Of a stretch of DNA of 64,000 nucleotides, positions 11,044 to 19,967 are shown in pieces. The DNA comes from an uncultured Prevotellaceae bacterium (GTDB taxonomy: Bacteria > Bacteroidota > Bacteroidia > Bacteroidales > Bacteroidaceae), in the NCBI GenBank assembly GCA_900316285.1, contig ONCG01000002.1, positions 62,001 to 126,000 on the forward strand. The letters are read 5' to 3'. The position numbers were made by a program, and so were the translations under genes. How positions within the stretch are numbered: position 1 is the first letter of the stretch; the number at the start of each line of letters is the position of its first letter. Under the pieces are notes generated by a model. It saw only the letters and a list, made by a program, of their open reading frames with translations, ran no database searches and was not told where the DNA came from.

Positions 11044-11634
11044 ATGAAAATAGCCATCATCAAGTATAACGCAGGCAATATCTGTTCGGTGATTAACGCA
11101 CTGAAACGGCTCGGCATCGACCCCGTGCTGACCGATCAGGCCGACGTCATCAGAGCGGCCGACCGCGTGGTGTTTCCCGGTCAGGGCGAAGCATCGTCGG
11201 CAATGGCCTGTCTGCGCGAAAAAGGTCTCGACGAGGTCATCCGCTCACTTCAACAACCCGTGCTGGGCATCTGCATCGGACAACAACTGCTCTGCCAACA
11301 CTCCGATGAGGGCGACACCCAATGTCTGGGCATCATCCCCGCCGACGTGAAGCGCTTCGCACCCTTGCGCCACGAGGACAAGGTGCCCGCAATGGGATGG
11401 CTACCCGTCAGCTGGCAAGGTGACGATGCTCCTACGGAGCCCATCTCCTACTACTTCGTGCATAGCTACTACGTGCCGCGATGCGAGTGGACGCTGGCCT
11501 CGGCCAACTATATCACCCCCTACTCTGCCGCACTCCACAAGGACAACTTCTGGAGCACGCAATTCCATCCGGAGAAGAGCGGCCCACAAGGCGAAGCTCT
11601 CCTTCGACGGTTCATTGAGGAAGGACGCTTGTAG
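11044..11634 (+). CDS. hisH: Imidazole glycerol phosphate synthase, glutaminase subunit
   Basis: This 196-aa class I glutamine amidotransferase supplies ammonia to HisF in histidine synthesis. The catalytic triad is visible as Cys76 ([10 protein letters not shown]), His174 and Glu176 (QFHPEKSG). The oxyanion region PGQGEA is at residues 44-49. Length is normal. It is the first gene after the promoter, 112 bp before the hisA-hisF fusion, which is its partner. Genes hisG, D, C and B are not in the window. Confidence 0.96.
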   Translation: MKIAIIKYNAGNICSVINALKRLGIDPVLTDQADVIRAADRVVFPGQGEASSAMACLREKGLDEVIRSLQQPVLGICIGQQLLCQHSDEGDTQCLGIIPADVKRFAPLRHEDKVPAMGWLPVSWQGDDAPTEPISYYFVHSYYVPRCEWTLASANYITPYSAALHKDNFWSTQFHPEKSGPQGEALLRRFIEEGRL

Positions 11635-11746
11635 CGTCGAGCCTTCCCAAGCAAATGGAGCAAAGCATCAATCCTCCAAGTCAACGGGACAAAGCATCAG
11701 TTATTCCCAAATCAACATTCCGACACAACAAGAAACAAACACGACA

Positions 11747-13204
11747 ATGATAGAACTGGTTCCTGCCATCGACATCATCGACGGCAAATGCGTAAGACTC
11801 ACCAAGGGCGACTATGCCCGGCAGACCACCTACAACGACAACCCCGTTGAGGTGGCACGCACGTTTGAACGCATGGGGTTCACACGACTCCATGTGGTAG
11901 ACCTCGACGGAGCCCGTTCAAAACATATCGTCAACGTGGAGGCTCTCCGCGCTATTGCCGAGCACACCAGACTCACCATCGACTTCGGTGGAGGCATCAA
12001 GAGCGACGACGACCTCGAACAGGCTTTTGCGGCCGGTGCCCACATGGTGACCGTAGGAAGCATTGCCGTGAGCGAGCCTGAGCGCTTCCTCACGTGGCTC
12101 GAGCGCTATGGGGCCGACAAGCTCATCCTCGGTGCCGACGTTCGCGACGGGCGCATCGCGGTGAATGGCTGGAAAGAGGACTCCCGCGAGGAACTCATCC
12201 CCTTCCTGCGCCGCTATGTGGAGCGGGGAGTGCGCAACGTGCTCTGCACCGACATCTCGAAAGACGGCATGCTACAAGGACCGGCCATCGAACTCTATCA
12301 GGAGGTGATGAAGGCCTTCCCCCAGCTGCATCTCATCGCCAGCGGAGGCGTGTCGAGCAACGACGACATCGCCCGTCTCCAGCAGGCAGGCATCCCCTCG
12401 GTGGTGTTCGGAAAGGCATTCTACGAGGGACGTCTGGCCTTCGAGAGTATGGCGAAGCGCATCATTCCCTGCCTCGATGTGAAGGACGGAATGACCGTGA
12501 AGGGCACCAACTTCGTAAACCTACGAGCAGCCGGCGACCCCGTCGAGCTCGGTATGGCCTATAGCCAGGCAGGAGCCGATGAATTGGTGTTCCTCGACAT
12601 CACCGCCAGCCACGAAGGTCGCAAGACGTTCACCGATATGGTGAGCCGTGTGGCGAGCGAAATCAACATCCCGTTCACCGTCGGTGGCGGCATCAACGAA
12701 CTGAGCGATGTCGACCGTCTGCTGGGGGCTGGTGCCGACAAGGTTAGTGTCAACTCGGCAGCCTTGCGACATCCTGAGCTCATCGACCAGATTACAAGCC
12801 GCTACGGCTCACAGGTATGCGTTTGCGCCATCGACGCCCGTCTCGATGCCGACGGCTGGCATTGCTACGTGAAAGGCGGCCGCGAGCGTGTGGAGCGCGG
12901 GCTCTTCGAGTGGGCACGCGAAGTGGAGCAACGCGGAGCAGGCGAAATACTCTTCACCAGCATGAATCACGACGGTGTGAAGAACGGCTATGCCAACGAG
13001 GCTCTCGCCCGTCTCTCCGACGAGCTCTCCATACCCGTCATCGCAAGTGGTGGAGCCGGCATGATGGAGCACTTCCGCGATGCTTTCGCTTTAGGAAAGG
13101 CCGATGCGGCATTGGCGGCAAGTGTGTTCCACTTCGGCGAAATCTCCATTCACGACCTGAAGGAATACCTCTGGCAAGAAGGCATCAACGTGAGAAGGTG
13201 CTAA
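11747..13204 (+). CDS. hisAF: HisA-HisF fusion: ProFAR isomerase and IGP synthase cyclase
   Basis: One uninterrupted frame of 485 aa begins at the ATG 11747 ([18 protein letters not shown]). Residues 1-234 are HisA, with the catalytic Asp9 in VPAID, phosphate loops GGGIKSD and SGGVSSND, and ADVRDG. Residues 235-485 are a complete His[15 protein letters not shown] with Asp244, then the cyclase Asp in CAIDARL and loops VGGGI and SGGAG. The join is [24 protein letters not shown]. The HisF part starts exactly at its normal Met (12449) and has normal length, while HisA loses only its last few residues and its stop. Each half therefore appears functional. HisF could still be re-initiated at 12449, but no stop separates the two. 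The fusion links successive steps and should pair with HisH. Confidence 0.93.
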   Translation: MIELVPAIDIIDGKCVRLTKGDYARQTTYNDNPVEVARTFERMGFTRLHVVDLDGARSKHIVNVEALRAIAEHTRLTIDFGGGIKSDDDLEQAFAAGAHMVTVGSIAVSEPERFLTWLERYGADKLILGADVRDGRIAVNGWKEDSREELIPFLRRYVERGVRNVLCTDISKDGMLQGPAIELYQEVMKAFPQLHLIASGGVSSNDDIARLQQAGIPSVVFGKAFYEGRLAFESMAKRIIPCLDVKDGMTVKGTNFVNLRAAGDPVELGMAYSQAGADELVFLDITASHEGRKTFTDMVSRVASEINIPFTVGGGINELSDVDRLLGAGADKVSVNSAALRHPELIDQITSRYGSQVCVCAIDARLDADGWHCYVKGGRERVERGLFEWAREVEQRGAGEILFTSMNHDGVKNGYANEALARLSDELSIPVIASGGAGMMEHFRDAFALGKADAALAASVFHFGEISIHDLKEYLWQEGINVRRC

Positions 13205-13253
13205 CCCCGTAAGCCCCACCCCACGAAGTAACAACAAAACGACAACACCAAGA

Positions 13254-13898
13254 ATGATAGACTTTGAGAAAATGGGCGGCCTCGTGCCAGCCATCATACA
13301 AGACGCACGCACCAAGAATGTGCTCATGCTGGGATTCATGAACCGCGAGGCCTACGAGAAGACGCTCTCGTCGGGGCTCGTCACCTTCTGGAGCCGTAGC
13401 CGGCAATGCCTTTGGACGAAGGGCGAGACGTCGGGCAACGTGCTTCGTCTGGTGAGCATCAAGAACGATTGCGACAACGACACCCTCCTCGTCAGAGCCG
13501 AGCCGGCTGGCCCTGTGTGCCATACGGGCACCGACACCTGCTGGGGCGAGAGCAATGAGGCCGACGACGTGCACTTCCTGAGCGAGCTACAAGACTTCAT
13601 CGAGCAACGTCGCGAGCAGATGCCGGAGGGTTCCTACACCACACGCCTCTTCACCGATGGCACAAAGCGCATCGCCCAGAAGGTGGGCGAAGAGGCCCTC
13701 GAGGCCGTCATCGAAGCCACCAGCGGCACGAGCGAGCAGTTCATCTATGAGGCTTCCGACATGCTCTATCACCTATTGGTGCTACTCACCGACAAAGGCC
13801 TCCGCATCGACGACCTCGCCCGCGAGCTTCATCGCCGCCACGATCCTGAATGGGACCGCCAGCGTCGCGAAAAGAAGGCCAAGGGCGAAATGAAATGA
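13254..13898 (+). CDS. hisI: Bifunctional phosphoribosyl-AMP cyclohydrolase / phosphoribosyl-ATP diphosphatase
   Basis: The protein is 214 aa. The N-terminal HisI domain (to about residue 105) carries [19 protein letters not shown] and the zinc region KNDCDND followed by [12 protein letters not shown]. The C-terminal HisE domain has [19 protein letters not shown] and [13 protein letters not shown]. The HisI-HisE fusion (HisIE) is the common arrangement in Bacteroidota. It performs steps 2 and 3 of histidine synthesis, giving the substrate of HisA. It follows hisAF by 49 bp. Confidence 0.96.
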   Translation: MIDFEKMGGLVPAIIQDARTKNVLMLGFMNREAYEKTLSSGLVTFWSRSRQCLWTKGETSGNVLRLVSIKNDCDNDTLLVRAEPAGPVCHTGTDTCWGESNEADDVHFLSELQDFIEQRREQMPEGSYTTRLFTDGTKRIAQKVGEEALEAVIEATSGTSEQFIYEASDMLYHLLVLLTDKGLRIDDLARELHRRHDPEWDRQRREKKAKGEMK

Positions 13899-13975
13899 AC
13901 GTAGAAGGCGAAAGCTGATACGAAGTAACACGGAGAAGAGACAACCATCAATTCATCTATACAAACATACACGAC

Positions 13976-14662
13976 ATGTTAGTAGAATACAAAAACGTAC
14001 AAGTTTACCAAGCCGATGCCCTCGTTCTCAAGAACGTCGACTTCCACGCCAGCGAGGGTGAGTTCATCTACATCATCGGAAAGGTGGGCTCGGGAAAGAG
14101 CTCGCTCCTGAAGACGATGTATTGCGAGGTAGACATCAACGAAGACGAGGCCGACCAGGCAGAGGTGCTCGGTCGCGACCTCACGAAGATACGCCGCAAG
14201 GAGATTCCCGCCCTGCGCAAGGAGATGGGCATCATCTTCCAGGACTTCCAGCTCTTGCACGACCACACGGTCTATCAGAACCTGCGCTTCGTGCTCCGGG
14301 CTACGGGTTGGCGCGACAAGAAGGCCATCAACGAGCGCATCGACGAAGTGCTCACCGACGTGGGCATGCTAGACAAGCGCGACAAGATGCCGTCGGAGCT
14401 CTCGGGAGGCGAGCAACAGCGCATCGCCATTGCCCGCTCGTTGCTGAACACCCCGAAGATCATCATCGCCGACGAGCCCACCGGCAACCTCGACCCTGAG
14501 ACCGCCACCAACATCGTCGCTCTGCTGAAGGAGATCACCAAGACGGGCACCGCCGTTGTGATGTCAACCCACAACATCCTGATGCTCGACAAGTTCCCCG
14601 GCATCGTCTATCAGTGTGAAGACGGCCACATCAAGGAGATCACACAAGAGTACAACAAATAA
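13976..14662 (+). CDS. ftsE: FtsE-like ABC ATPase
   Basis: The 228-aa nucleotide-binding protein has a complete set of ABC motifs: Walker [10 protein letters not shown] at about 36-44, Q-loop IIFQDFQLL, signature LSGGEQQR, Walker [13 protein letters not shown] and switch histidine in MSTHN. The short length and DEPTGNLD signature place it in the FtsE/LolD/MacB group. In Bacteroidota a copy next to lysC-lysA is usually called FtsE, the partner of FtsX in peptidoglycan hydrolase control at the division site. FtsX is not adjacent here, so the exact role is inferred. It is 77 bp after hisIE and 103 bp before lysC. Confidence 0.85.
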   Translation: MLVEYKNVQVYQADALVLKNVDFHASEGEFIYIIGKVGSGKSSLLKTMYCEVDINEDEADQAEVLGRDLTKIRRKEIPALRKEMGIIFQDFQLLHDHTVYQNLRFVLRATGWRDKKAINERIDEVLTDVGMLDKRDKMPSELSGGEQQRIAIARSLLNTPKIIIADEPTGNLDPETATNIVALLKEITKTGTAVVMSTHNILMLDKFPGIVYQCEDGHIKEITQEYNK

Positions 14663-14765
14663 GCTCAACGCCTCGCCGCGGAGGAAGTTCACCACTTCCC
14701 AAGCTATCAAGCAGTTGAGCAAATGCAAGAAAACAAGAATAATCATTAACATAAGCACAAAGACT

Positions 14766-16082
14766 ATGAAAGTAATGAAATTTGGCGGAACCTCCGTTGG
14801 TTCGCCGGAACGCATCAAGCACGTTGCCAACCTCGTCACCGAGTCGGGCGAGCCCACCTTCGTCGTACTCTCGGCCATGAGCGGCACCACCAACACCCTC
14901 GTCGAGATTTCCGACTATCTCTACAAGAAGAATCCCGAGGGCGCCAACGAGATCATCAACACGCTCGAGAAGAAATACATGGTGCATGTCGATGAGCTCT
15001 ACGACACCGATGAATACAAGCAGAAGACACGCGACTTCCTGCATCAGGAGTTCGACTATCTGCGCTCGTTCACGAAGGACATCTTCACCTCGTTCGAGGA
15101 GAAGAGCATCGTCGCACAAGGCGAGGTGATGTCGACCAACATGATGGTGAACTACCTCCAGGAGAAGGGCATCAAGGCCGTGCTGCTCTCGGCACTCGAC
15201 TTCATGCGCACCGATAAGAACGGCGAGCCCGACCCGCAATACATCAAGGAGAAGCTGGCCGCGCTGATGCTGAAGAACGAGGACTACCAGATCTACATCA
15301 CGCAGGGATTCATCTGCCGTAATGCCTACGGCGAGGTCGACAACCTGCTTCGTGGAGGCTCCGACTACACCGCCTCCCTCGTGGGAGCAGCCCTGCCCGC
15401 CGACGAGATTCAGATCTGGACCGACATCGACGGCATGCACAACAACGACCCGCGCGTGGTGGAGAAGACCGAGGCCGTGCGCCAGCTGAACTTCGAGGAA
15501 GCCGCCGAGCTGGCCTATTTCGGAGCAAAGATCCTGCACCCCACCTGCGTGCAACCCGCAAAGTTTGCCGGCATCCCCGTGCGTCTGAAGAACACCCTCG
15601 ACCCGAAGGCCGACGGCACCATCATCGACAACGTCATCATGCGTGGTAAGATCAAGGCCGTTGCCGCGAAGGACAACATCACCGCCATCAAGATCAAGTC
15701 GTCGCGCATGCTCCTCGCTACGGGCTTCCTGCGCAAGGTGTTCGAGATTTTCGAGAGCTATCAGACGCCTATCGACATGATTGCCACCTCTGAGGTCGGC
15801 GTGTCGATGAGCATCGACAACCAGGCTCACCTCACCGACATTGTGAACGAGCTGAAGAAGTACGGCACCGTCACCGTCGACTCCGATATGACCATCATCT
15901 GCGTCGTCGGCGACCTCGACTGGAGCAATCTCGGCTTCGAAACTCTCGTCCTCGAGGCCATGCAGAACATCCCCGTGCGCATGATCTCCTACGGCGGTTC
16001 CAACTACAACATCTCGTTCCTCATCAAGGGCAGCGACAAGAAGCGTGCTTTACAGAGCCTGAGCGACAAACTCTTCTCTTGA
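14766..16082 (+). CDS. lysC: Aspartate kinase
   Basis: This 438-aa monofunctional aspartokinase makes aspartyl phosphate, the first step to lysine, threonine, methionine and diaminopimelate. I start it at ATG 14766 (MKVMKFGGTSVGS); the open frame extends 50 codons upstream but overlaps ftsE and has no family similarity. The KFGGTS nucleotide site, the RGGSDYTA region and GAKILHP are visible. The C-terminal third contains paired ACT domains (TPIDMIATSEVGVSMSID), so feedback inhibition is likely. It is separated from lysA by only 7 bp. Confidence 0.95.
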   Translation: MKVMKFGGTSVGSPERIKHVANLVTESGEPTFVVLSAMSGTTNTLVEISDYLYKKNPEGANEIINTLEKKYMVHVDELYDTDEYKQKTRDFLHQEFDYLRSFTKDIFTSFEEKSIVAQGEVMSTNMMVNYLQEKGIKAVLLSALDFMRTDKNGEPDPQYIKEKLAALMLKNEDYQIYITQGFICRNAYGEVDNLLRGGSDYTASLVGAALPADEIQIWTDIDGMHNNDPRVVEKTEAVRQLNFEEAAELAYFGAKILHPTCVQPAKFAGIPVRLKNTLDPKADGTIIDNVIMRGKIKAVAAKDNITAIKIKSSRMLLATGFLRKVFEIFESYQTPIDMIATSEVGVSMSIDNQAHLTDIVNELKKYGTVTVDSDMTIICVVGDLDWSNLGFETLVLEAMQNIPVRMISYGGSNYNISFLIKGSDKKRALQSLSDKLFS

Positions 16083-16089
16083 TACGACG

Positions 16090-17253
16090 ATGATTAAAGG
16101 TACATTCCCCGTAGAACAGTTCGCCAAGCGCGAGACTCCGTTCTACTACTACGACACGCCCCTGCTGCGCCAGACGCTTGCCGCCATCAACGACGAGTGT
16201 CGGCAGCATGAGGGGTTCCACGTGCACTACGCCGTGAAGGCCAACGCCAACCCGAAGGTGCTGGGCATCATCAGCCAGGCGGGACTCGGCGCCGACTGCG
16301 TCAGCGGCGGAGAGATTCGTGCCGCCCTCAGCGCGGGGTTCCCGGCCTCGAAGATTGTCTATGCCGGCGTGGGCAAGAGCGATTGGGAAATCAATCTCGG
16401 CCTCGACGCCAACATCTTCTGCTTCAACGTGGAGAGCATCCCCGAGCTGGAGGTCATCAACCAGCTGGCCGCCGCGAAGGGAAAGGTGGCGCGCATCTGC
16501 CTGCGCATCAATCCCAACGTGGGTGCCCACACGCATGCCAACATCACCACCGGTCTGGCCGAGAACAAGTTCGGCATCGCGATGCGCGACATGTTCGACG
16601 TCATCAGCGTGGCTGAAGAGATGAAGAACGTCGAGTTCATGGGCCTGCACTTCCACATCGGATCGCAGATTCTCGATATGGGCGACTTCGAAGCACTCTG
16701 CAATCGCATCAACGACCTGCAGATACAGCTGGAGCGTCATCACATACCGCTGAAGCACATCAATGTGGGAGGAGGCCTGGGCATCAGCTACGACCACCCC
16801 AACCACATGCCGATACCCGACTTCCACGACTATTTCGCCACCTATGCTCGCAAGCTGAAGCTTCGCCCGGGCCAGCAGCTGCACTTCGAGCTCGGACGCG
16901 CCATCGTCGCACAATGCGGCACACTCGTCACCCGTGTGCTCTACGTGAAGCAGGGGGCAGCGAAGCAGTTCGCCATCGTCGACGCAGGTATGACCGACCT
17001 CATCCGTCCGGCTCTCTACAACGCCTTCCACCGCATCGAGAACATCTCGAGCGACGAGCCTGAGGAGACCTACGACGTGGTGGGCCCCATCTGCGAGTCG
17101 AGCGATGTGTTCGTGAAGGCCTTCGACCTGAACCGTTGTCATCGTGGCGACCTGCTGGTCATGCGTTCGGCTGGTGCCTACGGTGAGATTATGGCGAGCC
17201 AATACAACTGCCGCCGCTTGCCCGTAGGGTATGTAACCGAGGAGATGATATAA
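16090..17253 (+). CDS. lysA: Diaminopimelate decarboxylase
   Basis: This 387-aa fold-III PLP enzyme converts meso-diaminopimelate to lysine. The PLP lysine lies in HYAVKANANP (near residue 51). HFHIGSQI, the glycine loop NVGGGLG, ELGRAIVAQ and CESSDVF (the C-terminal cysteine motif CESxD) are all present. It is slightly shorter than E. coli LysA but typical of Bacteroidota. It is translationally close to lysC, so the pair forms the lysine end of this biosynthetic cluster. Confidence 0.96.
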   Translation: MIKGTFPVEQFAKRETPFYYYDTPLLRQTLAAINDECRQHEGFHVHYAVKANANPKVLGIISQAGLGADCVSGGEIRAALSAGFPASKIVYAGVGKSDWEINLGLDANIFCFNVESIPELEVINQLAAAKGKVARICLRINPNVGAHTHANITTGLAENKFGIAMRDMFDVISVAEEMKNVEFMGLHFHIGSQILDMGDFEALCNRINDLQIQLERHHIPLKHINVGGGLGISYDHPNHMPIPDFHDYFATYARKLKLRPGQQLHFELGRAIVAQCGTLVTRVLYVKQGAAKQFAIVDAGMTDLIRPALYNAFHRIENISSDEPEETYDVVGPICESSDVFVKAFDLNRCHRGDLLVMRSAGAYGEIMASQYNCRRLPVGYVTEEMI

Positions 17254-17310
17254 TTGATAATTAATAATTAACAATTAATAATTATGATTACCTTTGTTGA
17301 TGCTCGAAGG

Positions 17311-17391
17311 TAGAAACTAGAATCTAGAATCTAGAATCTAGAAACGAGAATCTAGAAACTAGAAACTGGAAACTAGAATCCAGAAACATAT
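17311..17391. repeat. Simple repeats of CTAGAAA type
   Basis: About ten degenerate copies of TAGAA[AT]C, mostly 7-8 bp apart (AGAATCTAGAATCTAGAA and relatives), fill the space between lysA and the glycosyltransferase gene. The same motif recurs at 22511-22546, 24825-24860 and 29045-29145. Confidence 0.7.
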
Positions 17392-17399
17392 AGAAGACC

Positions 17400-18689
17400 A
17401 TGATATTCGACACGATAACTCTGATACTGGGTGCGGCCATCATTATCTTGGCCGTGCTTACCTCTTTGCTCAGTCCGTTCCGACGGGCTGACGTTAAGAC
17501 GTTGAGAAGTTTTGACGTTGAGAAGCCAAATGATGACGTTCTTTCCCCGCTACACTCTGAAAGCGCCCCTGCGGATCGAGCGGAGACGATGAGAAGTTTA
17601 GACGTTGAGGCCCCATCTGATGATCTCCCAACATCTCAACATCTCAACATCTCAACATCTCAACCCCTCACCCTCCTCATCACCGTTCAGCAGAAGCAGG
17701 CACAGATGTTGGAACGCCACCTGCCGCAATTCCTCAGCCAGGACTATGCGCCGGGCTTCGAGGTGGTGGTGGTTGCAGAGAAGGGCGATAGCGACACCGA
17801 GGACGTACTCAACCGCTATGCTGGCAACCCGTTGCTCTACGCCACTTACATCCCCGATTCGTCGCGCTACATGAGTCGCAAGAAGCTCGCCATCACCCTC
17901 GGCGTGAAGGCCGCCCACAACGAGTGGATTGTGATGACCGATGCCTTCTGCTCGCCCAGCGGCAACCATTGGCTACAGGCTATCGCCAGCCACATCGGCC
18001 CCGCAGACGCCTCCACATCTCCCAACCTCATCATCGGCTATTGCAACTACGACGACGAGGCGCGGCCCTACTACCGCTTCGAGCGCTTGCAACAAGCCTG
18101 CTACACCATGCGTGAGGCGCGGCGCGGCAAGGCCTATCGGGCAATGGGCTGCAATGTGGCGTTCCGCAAGAGCGAGTTCATTGCTGGCGACGGCTTCCGC
18201 GGAAACCTTGAGCACACTCGGGGCGAATACGACTTCCTCGTCAACAAATTCTCCCAGCGTCGCTCAACGGCTGTTGCCAACGAACCTGATGCCTGGATCA
18301 TCGACGATGCACCCACGCGCCACGAGTGGCGTAGCCGACACATCTATTACATGCACACGCGCAAGTACCTCGCACGCAGTTTCCGACATCGGCTGTTGCC
18401 GTTCATCGACGAGTTGGCACTCCACCTCTGCTTCCTCGCCATCATCGGCATCGGGGTCTTCGCAGGCCTCACCAGCCGTTGGATTCTGCTCGGAGCAGCC
18501 GTCGTCGCACTCGTGATTGCCGTCTGCATGCGCACATCGTTTGCCCGCAAGACCGTGCGTGCCTATGGTGAGGACATCGCCTCCTGGCGCCTCTACCCCT
18601 ACGAGCTCAGCGGCATCTGGCATAAGCTCTATCAGCACCTCCGCTATTGGCGCGCCGACAAGGCCGGATTCACGTCGCACAAGGTGTAG
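17400..18689 (+). CDS. Membrane-anchored family 2-like glycosyltransferase with in-frame repeat insertion
   Basis: The 429-aa protein has an N-terminal membrane helix (residues 3-25), a GT-A domain (LTLLITVQQKQAQML, VVVVAEKGDSDTEDVL, IVMTDAFCSPSG with a D-containing metal site, and an RHEWRSRHIYYMHTRKY end motif) and two C-terminal membrane helices near 335-385. The arrangement resembles GT2 enzymes of the inner membrane acting on lipid-linked sugars. Residues about 28-91 have no similarity to the fold and are low in complexity (DVKTLRSFDVE, TMRSLDVEAPSDD, SQHLNISTSQ). Their DNA is a diverged copy of the repeat elements found between other genes in the window. The frame stays open through the insertion. 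Acceptor and sugar are unknown. Confidence 0.8.
   Translation: MIFDTITLILGAAIIILAVLTSLLSPFRRADVKTLRSFDVEKPNDDVLSPLHSESAPADRAETMRSLDVEAPSDDLPTSQHLNISTSQPLTLLITVQQKQAQMLERHLPQFLSQDYAPGFEVVVVAEKGDSDTEDVLNRYAGNPLLYATYIPDSSRYMSRKKLAITLGVKAAHNEWIVMTDAFCSPSGNHWLQAIASHIGPADASTSPNLIIGYCNYDDEARPYYRFERLQQACYTMREARRGKAYRAMGCNVAFRKSEFIAGDGFRGNLEHTRGEYDFLVNKFSQRRSTAVANEPDAWIIDDAPTRHEWRSRHIYYMHTRKYLARSFRHRLLPFIDELALHLCFLAIIGIGVFAGLTSRWILLGAAVVALVIAVCMRTSFARKTVRAYGEDIASWRLYPYELSGIWHKLYQHLRYWRADKAGFTSHKV
17484..17672. repeat. Composite repeat element inside the glycosyltransferase gene
   Basis: The block has GACGTTGAGAAG-type units on the left, a core CTGAAAGCGCCCCTGCGG then ATCGAGCGGAG, and four ACATCTCAAC-type units on the right. 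The core matches, with changes, the inverse of the element at 24877-24921 and 29069-29117. The left and right simple repeats are inverted relative to each other (TTGAGA against TCTCAA). Confidence 0.65.
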
Positions 18690-18714
18690 TGAAAGAGGAG
18701 AGTGGAGAGAGAAT

Positions 18715-18760
18715 AGTTTAGAGTTTAGAGTTTAGAGTTTAGAGTTGAGAGTTGAGAGTT
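18715..18760. repeat. Simple repeats of GAGTTTAGAGTT type
   Basis: Tandem 7-mers AGAGTTT and GAGAGTT follow the glycosyltransferase stop. Their inverse complement flanks the elements at 23982 and 24877. Confidence 0.65.
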
Positions 18761-18787
18761 ATCGCCGCCAACCGTAGAGGCTTACCC

Positions 18788-18856
18788 GCCCGCAGGGCTT
18801 TACACGCGCGATAGCGCTTTACCCGCCCGAAAGGGCTTTACACGCAGCTATGCTGC
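18788..18856 (+). repeat. Row of four mini-hairpins before the GT-B-like gene
   Basis: Four stems stand at 18-19-bp spacing: GCCC-GCA-GGGC (18788), GCGC-GATA-GCGC (18806), GCCC-GAAA-GGGC (18825) and GCAGC-TAT-GCTGC (18844). They are separated by the 7-mers TTTACAC, TTTACCC and TTTACAC. The stems differ but each is self-complementary, so base pairing rather than sequence is conserved. The last hairpin ends 9 bp before the GTG start of the next gene. Confidence 0.75.
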
Positions 18857-18865
18857 CTATCATCT

Positions 18866-19633
18866 GTGGATAAGATACTGCTACATCTAGCAAGCCTTCA
18901 GGCTATTCAGGAACGCACCATCGCCGAGACGCTGGTGCAGGGGCTTCGTGATGCTCAGCCTGCTGACGTCGACTACCAGACGTCGAACCCCTACCCCGAC
19001 CTCATCCACATCGTCGGACTGAGCGATCGTGCCACCCAGCAACTCATGTCGCGAGCCGGGCGGCTGCGCATACCCTACGTCGTGACACCCCTGTCGTCAC
19101 TCCAGCCGTGGACCCACACGCGGCGACCCCACTTCCCTCCGGCCACCATCCTCGTCGCCAGCAGTCAGCTCGAGCACGAACAGTTGGCGAAGCTCTATCC
19201 TCAGAACACCGTCCACCTCGTCGGCAACCCCGTCGTGAGCGCTGCCATCACTTTCGACGACTATGCCCGCCGCATGCAGGAGGTCTATGCCGAAGCCCTC
19301 GCCAGCCACGATACCGCCGTCCGTGACGACATCGCCCAGCACGTCGGCAAGCTCGGCGAGGAAGATGCCGCCATCTGCGACATCCTCCGCCAAGCCCTCT
19401 ACGTAGGCTACGAGCACCGCCGCCACCACATCCAGCAGACCACCCTCGACCGCCTTGCCGCCACGATGACCGCAGCCAACTACGACGAAGCCCTCATGGC
19501 CGACCGCCTGGAAGAGCTGCAGCTCACTTCCTCCTTCGCGCAACTCGAGACCTTCCTTGCCGACCACAGCACCCTCACCGAAGGCTTCATGCCCATTGAG
19601 GCACACCCCAACAAGAACTTCACCTTACCGTGA
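18866..19633 (+). CDS. Short GT-B-like protein, possibly a degenerate glycosyltransferase
   Basis: The 255-aa protein begins at GTG 18866 (reads MDKILLHLASLQAIQERT); I find no ATG in frame upstream. The first 140 residues read like the N-terminal domain of a family 4 glycosyltransferase: PDLIHIVGLSD, RIPYVVTPLSSLQPW, ATILVASSQLEHEQL and TVHLVGNPVVS. The second Rossmann domain that binds the nucleotide sugar is missing; instead there is a helical, acidic C-terminal region. There is no signal peptide. It may be a non-catalytic partner of the upstream glycosyltransferase or an eroded enzyme. I do not recognise a named family. Confidence 0.7.
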   Translation: MDKILLHLASLQAIQERTIAETLVQGLRDAQPADVDYQTSNPYPDLIHIVGLSDRATQQLMSRAGRLRIPYVVTPLSSLQPWTHTRRPHFPPATILVASSQLEHEQLAKLYPQNTVHLVGNPVVSAAITFDDYARRMQEVYAEALASHDTAVRDDIAQHVGKLGEEDAAICDILRQALYVGYEHRRHHIQQTTLDRLAATMTAANYDEALMADRLEELQLTSSFAQLETFLADHSTLTEGFMPIEAHPNKNFTLP

Positions 19634-19698
19634 TCCACACCGCCTCCTTTCATTATTGGCTTTTTTACATCATTAAAGTATTCCGAAACCCATTTAGA

Positions 19699-19962
19699 GC
19701 ATAGCTTCGCACCATCTTGAGCTATACTCAGCACCATCTAGAACTATACTCTGTAAAAATAGAAACAATGCTCTGTGACCTCAGGAGCAATGCTCTGGAG
19801 CTCTAAAGGCAATGCTCTTGGGCTCTAAAGTCAATGCTCTTGGGCTCTAAAGTCAATGCTTTAAGAGTCTGAAAACAATGCTTTTGCTGACTGAAAGCAA
19901 TGCTCCGACTCTCTGGAATGATTGCTCCTGCAAGACAGGGGCAATGCTACGCAAAAAAACGA
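19699..19962. repeat. 22-bp tandem array B (12 units)
   Basis: Units begin at 19699 and every 22 bp after it (19721, 19743, 19765, 19787, 19809, 19831, 19853, 19875, 19897, 19919, 19941). From 19765 on, nearly every unit opens with [AGT]CAATGCT followed by a variable 14-mer; the first three units are diverged (GCATAGCT, GCTATACT, ACTATACT). A possible earlier unit starts at 19677. The stretch 19634-20102 contains no gene I can support: only this array and the palindrome at 19968-20076. Confidence 0.85.
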
Positions 19963-19967
19963 AAAAA

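Noticed and set aside
11420..11746. Upstream extension of the hisA-hisF frame (109 codons)
   Set aside because: It overlaps hisH in another frame, has no family similarity, and the canonical HisA start MIELVPAID lies at 11747.
14616..14765. Fifty extra codons in front of lysC
   Set aside because: They overlap ftsE and lack similarity; aspartokinases begin MKVMKFGGTS at 14766.
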